Positions 59,853-64,000 of a stretch of DNA of 64,000 nt are shown here, one piece after another. The DNA comes from Seonamhaeicola maritimus. GTDB lineage: Bacteria > Bacteroidota > Bacteroidia > Flavobacteriales > Flavobacteriaceae. Both the position numbers and the translations under genes were made by a program. Numbering within the stretch: position 1 is the first letter of the stretch; the number at the start of each line of letters is the position of its first letter. The DNA lies in assembly GCF_008056315.1 (NCBI RefSeq), contig NZ_VRKQ01000010.1, forward strand, positions 744,001 through 808,000, read 5' to 3'. The notes beneath the pieces were generated by a model that was given only the letters and a program-made list of their open reading frames with translations, did not search any database and was not told the origin of the DNA.

Positions 59853-61760
59853 TTATTTAATCTGAAAAACTGTAATTGATAATGGTGCAAGGGTTATTTC
59901 TGCTGAATAATCTTTACCATCCCAAGCCTGTTTTTTGGCAGTAATTTGTCTTGGGTTTCCAACACCACTACCACCAAATTTTTTAGCATCACTATTAAAT
60001 ATTTCCTTGATTTTTGATTTAGAAGGAATGCCTATTTTATAATTTTCATGAACATTTGGAGTGAAATTACAAACTACAATAACATCATTTTCTGATTCGT
60101 ACCCTTTTCTTATATAAGACATGACACAGTTTTCATGATCATCAAAGCTAATCCATTCAAATCCTTCACTACTAAATCCTTTTTCATAAAGGGCTGGAGT
60201 AGATTTGTAAAGCGCATTTAACTCCTTGTAAAAAGTTTGAAGCGTTTGATGAGGTTCAAACTCTAATAAGTTCCAATCTAAACTTTCTTGGAAATCCCAT
60301 TCGTTATACTGGCCAAATTCACCACCCATAAACAAAAGTTTAGTTCCTGGATGTGTAAACATATAGCCGTAAAGTAAACGGAGGTTAGCAAAACGTTGCC
60401 AATCATCACCAGGCATTCTTCCAAGTATAGAGTTTTTACCATATACCACCTCATCATGAGAAAGAGGTAGCATAAAATTTTCAGTAAATGCGTATGCTAA
60501 ACTAAACGTAATATCGTTTTGATGATATTTTCTGTATATAGGGTCTTTACCGAAGTACTCTAAAGTATCATGCATCCAACCCATCATCCATTTCATTCCA
60601 AAACCTAAACCACCTTGAAAAGTTGGCTTAGAAACCATTGGGAAAGCTGTTGATTCTTCAGCTATAGTCTGAACATCAGGGAAAGATTTATAAACCTCTT
60701 CATTAAGTTCTTTTAAGAAACTGATAACTGCTAAATTTTCTCTTCCGCCATAAATATTTGGCTCCCATTCACCATCTTCACGAGAGTAATCTAAGAATAA
60801 CATTGAGGCCACAGCATCAACTCTTAACCCATCGGCATGATATTGTTCCAGCCAGAATACAGCATTACTTATTAAGAAAGAACGCACTTCATTTCTTTCA
60901 TAATTAAAAATTAAACTTTTCCAATCTGGGTGATAGCCTTTTCTTCTGTCTGGGTGCTCATATAGATTAGACCCATCAAAAAACCCTAATCCATGTGCGT
61001 CTTCTGGAAAATGTGAAGGCACCCAGTCTAATATGATTCCAACACCATTTTGGTGTAATTTATCAACCAAATATTTGAATTCTTCTGGATAACCAAAACG
61101 AGATGTAGGTGCGAAATATCCAGTAAGCTGATAACCCCATGAAGGGTCATAAGGATACTCCATTATTGGCATGAGTTCAACATGTGTGAAATTCATGTCT
61201 TTTACGTAGTTAACCAAATCATCAGCTAACTCGAAATACGACATGAAACGATTTTCTTCAACATGCTTTTTCCATGATCCTAAATGAACTTCATAAACCG
61301 AATAAGGCGCATCAATGGCATTATTCTTTTTACGGCTTTTCATCCAGTCTTTATCTTTCCATTTATAGGAGTCGTCCCAAACAATAGAAGCTGTACTTGG
61401 CGGATGCTCACAACGTCTAGCATAAGGATCTGCTTTTTCAGTTTTTATATCGTTATTGTGACTTTGTATTTTATACTTATATGTTGAGCCTTTCCCAACC
61501 ATAGGAATAAAGCCTTCCCAAATACCACTTGAATCCCAGCGTACATTTAATTGATGTTCACCTTCCATCCAAAAATTAAAATCACCAACTACAGAAACCG
61601 CTTTGGCACTTGGAGCCCAAACTGCAAAATAGGTACCATCAATACCATCGACTGTAACTAGATGCGACCCAAATTTTTCATAAAGTCTGTAGTGTTTTCC
61701 GCTTTTGAATAAATCAATATCGAAATCTGTAAATAAGCTATAAGGTTTTACATGTGCCAT
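59853..61760 (-). CDS. glgB: 1,4-alpha-glucan branching enzyme
   Basis: Introduces alpha-1,6 branches into linear glucan; cytosolic. 635 residues. A CBM48 (about 25-115: YFAVWAPSAKAVSVVGDFNF) precedes the GH13 barrel: MPIMEYPYDPSWGYQLTGYF near 200, nucleophile Asp in DGLRVDAVASMLFLDYSR near 310, acid/base Glu in IAEESTAFP near 362, and LPLSHDEVVYGKNS near 428. A short C-terminal beta domain follows. It lies 2 bp after the maltokinase gene and is last of the GlgE-route operon, consistent with branching the linear chains made by GlgE. Confidence 0.97.
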   Translation of the reverse strand: MAHVKPYSLFTDFDIDLFKSGKHYRLYEKFGSHLVTVDGIDGTYFAVWAPSAKAVSVVGDFNFWMEGEHQLNVRWDSSGIWEGFIPMVGKGSTYKYKIQSHNNDIKTEKADPYARRCEHPPSTASIVWDDSYKWKDKDWMKSRKKNNAIDAPYSVYEVHLGSWKKHVEENRFMSYFELADDLVNYVKDMNFTHVELMPIMEYPYDPSWGYQLTGYFAPTSRFGYPEEFKYLVDKLHQNGVGIILDWVPSHFPEDAHGLGFFDGSNLYEHPDRRKGYHPDWKSLIFNYERNEVRSFLISNAVFWLEQYHADGLRVDAVASMLFLDYSREDGEWEPNIYGGRENLAVISFLKELNEEVYKSFPDVQTIAEESTAFPMVSKPTFQGGLGFGMKWMMGWMHDTLEYFGKDPIYRKYHQNDITFSLAYAFTENFMLPLSHDEVVYGKNSILGRMPGDDWQRFANLRLLYGYMFTHPGTKLLFMGGEFGQYNEWDFQESLDWNLLEFEPHQTLQTFYKELNALYKSTPALYEKGFSSEGFEWISFDDHENCVMSYIRKGYESENDVIVVCNFTPNVHENYKIGIPSKSKIKEIFNSDAKKFGGSGVGNPRQITAKKQAWDGKDYSAEITLAPLSITVFQIK

Positions 61761-61762
61761 AG

Positions 61763-63391
61763 TTAGTGGTTTATTATGTTAGAAATTCCTTTTAAAGGAA
61801 TGACTGCCCATTGTGGTCGTGAATTGAGCTCGTAACCCAATTCATAAACTGCTTTTTCAAGCAAGCAGTATTTTAAAATAAATATTCGTTCTTGGTTGTA
61901 TCCTAAATTTAAATTTGCCGCTTGTATTTCGGTTACATAAGTTCCTAAAAACAATCCGGTTAAATATCGATAAAACACTTCTCCAGCTTGAAATAAATCT
62001 TCCTGAGAAGCATTATAGTCTTTAAGGTTATTAAAAATTGTTCCATAAATGGCGTAATGAAAAGATCTAAATAAGCCCGCAACGTCTTTAAGTGCAGGTT
62101 GTTTTACTTTCCTATCTCTAATGGTACTTTCGGGTTCTCCTTCAAAATCTAGAATATAGAAATCGTTATTATGAACCAACACTTGCCCTAAATGATAATC
62201 GCCATGAATTCTAATGCGCTCACTTTTAAGTTTGGTCCAATCAAAAGATAAAAAGCGTTTTCTAATCTGGTTCTTTTTATCAAGAAACTCTTTGGCTAAT
62301 TCTAAAGACAGACCGTCTAACTTATGAAGGTTATTTTCAATAATATTAAGTCTGTTTTGAAATTGATATAACATGCGATTTTTTAACCAAACAGTATAAT
62401 CTCCATTAAAGTTGGTTGGCGTAAAGGCGGTCTCCTCAAACTCAGATCCTAAAGCAATATGCATTTCTGCAGTACGTTTTGCCAGTTTTTGAATTTTTAA
62501 AAACAAGCCTAATCCTACCCAATCTATAATTTGTGCGGGAATATCGTTAACCGATAAACGTTGATACAATTCGGTATTTGGTAACGTATTAATATCAATT
62601 TTTTTATGCTCAATATTTTGAAATACGGAATGAAACTCCCTCAACATATAGTCCCATGCATCGCCTTCATTTGGAATCATTTTTTGCATGAGCCCTATAG
62701 TAATATTGTTGTCTTCAGAATCAACAACATTAATACTACCTACATAAGGTGGTGTATTTTCAAATTCTTTCTTCTCTGATAAAAAACGAGACATTTCATA
62801 GTCTGGATTCTTATCAGCATATATTCTTCTAAAGAATTTTAAAACGTATTTTTCATTATAAACCAAGGAGGTATTACTTTGTTCTAGCCCCATGAATCTG
62901 GATGATTCATAAACTACACCATTAAGCAAATGACTTTTATGATACTGCACTTTAGTGGTGTCTTTTGGAAGCGCTGTGAGAATTCTCTCAAATACTAATT
63001 TTCTAAAAGATTCCAGGTTTACAGCATCAATAATATGCCCTTTTTGATTTTTAATACTGATAGGAAGAATTCTGTCTTTTTTAGCAAAATTCTCGTCGGT
63101 CACAAAAGCTATTGGTAAAAAGTAGTGTTGATAAAAAGCTTCAACAAAATTAACTTCCAGAATCAAGCCGAAGTATACTTCACCATCTTGCTGAATTTTA
63201 AAATATTCTGCTAATTCAATGTACTTGATGTTGCTGGCTTTACCACCATACCAACGCTGTTTCAGCATATAATCTCCTAAAACATCAGAAAGGAATGCCT
63301 TTACAAACGCCTTATTCTCTAATAATTGTTCCCAATTATCGTCAAAATTATAGGTTTGTATTATAGCCGTTTCTCCTTTCGTTTTAGTCAT
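61763..63391 (-). CDS. mak: Maltokinase
   Basis: Phosphorylates maltose with ATP to give alpha-maltose-1-phosphate, the donor used by GlgE. 542 residues. The N-terminal cap of maltokinases is seen in YMLKQRWYGGKASNIKYIEL near residue 38, and LEQSNTSLVYNEKYVLKFFR near 165 holds the ATP-site Lys. The kinase-fold catalytic loop is RIRIHGDYHLGQVLVHN near 385 (HGDxHxGQ), followed by the metal-binding YILDFEGEPESTIRDRK. Not fused to trehalose synthase, unlike many relatives. It lies between glgE (3 bp) and glgB (2 bp). Confidence 0.92.
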   Translation of the reverse strand: MTKTKGETAIIQTYNFDDNWEQLLENKAFVKAFLSDVLGDYMLKQRWYGGKASNIKYIELAEYFKIQQDGEVYFGLILEVNFVEAFYQHYFLPIAFVTDENFAKKDRILPISIKNQKGHIIDAVNLESFRKLVFERILTALPKDTTKVQYHKSHLLNGVVYESSRFMGLEQSNTSLVYNEKYVLKFFRRIYADKNPDYEMSRFLSEKKEFENTPPYVGSINVVDSEDNNITIGLMQKMIPNEGDAWDYMLREFHSVFQNIEHKKIDINTLPNTELYQRLSVNDIPAQIIDWVGLGLFLKIQKLAKRTAEMHIALGSEFEETAFTPTNFNGDYTVWLKNRMLYQFQNRLNIIENNLHKLDGLSLELAKEFLDKKNQIRKRFLSFDWTKLKSERIRIHGDYHLGQVLVHNNDFYILDFEGEPESTIRDRKVKQPALKDVAGLFRSFHYAIYGTIFNNLKDYNASQEDLFQAGEVFYRYLTGLFLGTYVTEIQAANLNLGYNQERIFILKYCLLEKAVYELGYELNSRPQWAVIPLKGISNIINH

Positions 63392-63394
63392 AGG

Positions 63395-64000
63395 CTATTT
63401 GTTTATTTCGAAAATATGGAATGGTAAAGTTGGGTGTAACTCAACAAAATTCCATTCTCCTTGCCAGTTGTAAGTACTACTGGTTATTAAATCTTTAACC
63501 TGAAATTGATGATTACCATCAATTCCTAAATCATTTAAAGGAATTTGAACGGTACCTTGTTGCATACCATAATCATCTAAACTAATAATGATTAATAACT
63601 CATTAGTTTTAGCATCGTTCCATTTGTAAAACGCCAATAAATTGTCATTCTCAATATAACAGAACTTAATATTATTTGTTTGTTGAAGCGCTTCGTTTTG
63701 ATGTCTTAAATGATTGATTTTAGAAATAACAGTAGTTAACTTGTTTTCAATAGTCCAATCGTAGTACGTAAATTGAAATTTTTCAGAGTTATTATATTCT
63801 TCACGCCCTAACAGGGCATCGCTTAACATGTATTCATATACTGGACCATAAAGACCAATACTTGAACTTAAAGTAGCTGCTAATACATAACGCTGAATGT
63901 GTTTAGATTCATTTGCTCCTTGTAAATGGAAAGGATTTATATCTGGTGTATTAGGCCAAAAATTAGGCTGCATATACTCACGAGATTCCCCTTTGGTGAG
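63395..64000 (-). CDS. glgE: Alpha-1,4-glucan:maltose-1-phosphate maltosyltransferase, C-terminal part
   Basis: Transfers maltosyl units from maltose-1-phosphate to glucan chains. The frame enters from the right window edge (LTKGESREY precedes Met 63973), so only about 201 C-terminal residues are visible. EYMQPNFWPNTPDINPFHLQ matches the highly conserved GlgE segment with its NTPD. Also characteristic are LAATLSSSIGLYGPVYEYML, GREEYNNSEKFQ, INHLRHQNEALQQ, and the C-terminal beta domain (LLIIISLDDYGMQQGTVQIP, WNFVELHPTLPFHIFEI). The catalytic Asp and Glu lie outside the window. It is cotranscribed with mak and glgB. Confidence 0.9.
   Translation of the reverse strand, partial: LTKGESREYMQPNFWPNTPDINPFHLQGANESKHIQRYVLAATLSSSIGLYGPVYEYMLSDALLGREEYNNSEKFQFTYYDWTIENKLTTVISKINHLRHQNEALQQTNNIKFCYIENDNLLAFYKWNDAKTNELLIIISLDDYGMQQGTVQIPLNDLGIDGNHQFQVKDLITSSTYNWQGEWNFVELHPTLPFHIFEINK

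Noticed and set aside
57311-64000. Horizontally acquired island
   Set aside because: Tight operon structure, terminators and base composition look like the rest of the window; no integrase, tRNA scar or repeat boundary was found.
1-64000. CRISPR arrays, insertion sequences, prophage or rRNA genes
   Set aside because: No regularly spaced repeats, transposase or phage genes, or rRNA sequence were recognised anywhere in the window.

Overview
The window reads as a core-genome segment of a low-GC Bacteroidota chromosome, most likely a marine member of the Flavobacteriaceae. The indicators are a type IX secretion sorting domain, a FecI/FecR/TonB-receptor cassette with an STN domain, recurrent TAnnTTTG minus-7 promoter boxes with little Shine-Dalgarno signal, GlnRS and GltX of the Bacteroidetes type, DUF4175 and DUF2652 proteins, and many flavobacterial-type lipoproteins. 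I see no rRNA, prophage, insertion sequence or CRISPR array. There is one tRNA (Cys). Most genes lie on the minus strand.

Layout. 1-11 kb: a murein transglycosylase cut by the window edge, phosphoglycerate kinase, a DUF2652 cyclase-like/SRPBCC protein, a T9SS cargo protein, then holB and a lipid kinase on the plus strand, and an ECF sigma / FecR / TonB-receptor unit. 11-20 kb: a GC-enriched, hairpin-rich non-coding stretch before a small DUF6438-like gene, an OmpH-like lipoprotein, and mnmG flanked by two perfect 16-bp parS-type palindromes, with a methyltransferase, ybeY and a very large DUF4175 protein. 19-36 kb: gltX with an SGNH lipoprotein, an SPFH protein with a small exported partner, a tiny exported protein with three copies of a PAxKNYKPW motif, a NarL-type two-component system, glnS, folB, tRNA-Cys, LysE, a GIN-domain protein, YbjQ and rnr. 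35.4-36.0 kb is a 625-bp, very AT-rich gene-free region between the divergent genes rnr and rpiB. With the parS pair some 20 kb away it is a candidate replication origin, which is unproven.

36-55 kb: rpiB with a zinc-type CDF transporter and an ElaA-like acetyltransferase, a double-OmpA-domain protein, rnpA with a CtpA-type protease, and a three-gene operon (GCS2 ligase fused to CBS domains, M14/AstE-like deacylase, GNAT-YoaP fusion) behind a perfect 18-bp palindrome. Next come a DUF1593 protein with an alpha/beta hydrolase, DUF2200, an M1 peptidase lipoprotein, and an MBL hydrolase with a subtilase. 52-57 kb: a universal stress protein and SulP transporter, divergent from a CPA1-type antiporter. 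57-64 kb: alpha-glucan metabolism, with GH31 alpha-glucosidase and a tight glgE-maltokinase-glgB operon, i.e. the maltose-1-phosphate (GlgE) route to branched glucan; glgE continues past the right edge.

The candidates for undescribed biology are the GCS2-CBS / deacylase / GNAT-YoaP operon, the hairpin-rich stretch at 11.09-11.36 kb (candidate structured RNA or repeat element) and the KNYKPW-repeat exported protein. All functional calls are from reading motifs in the translated sequence; no database search was run.
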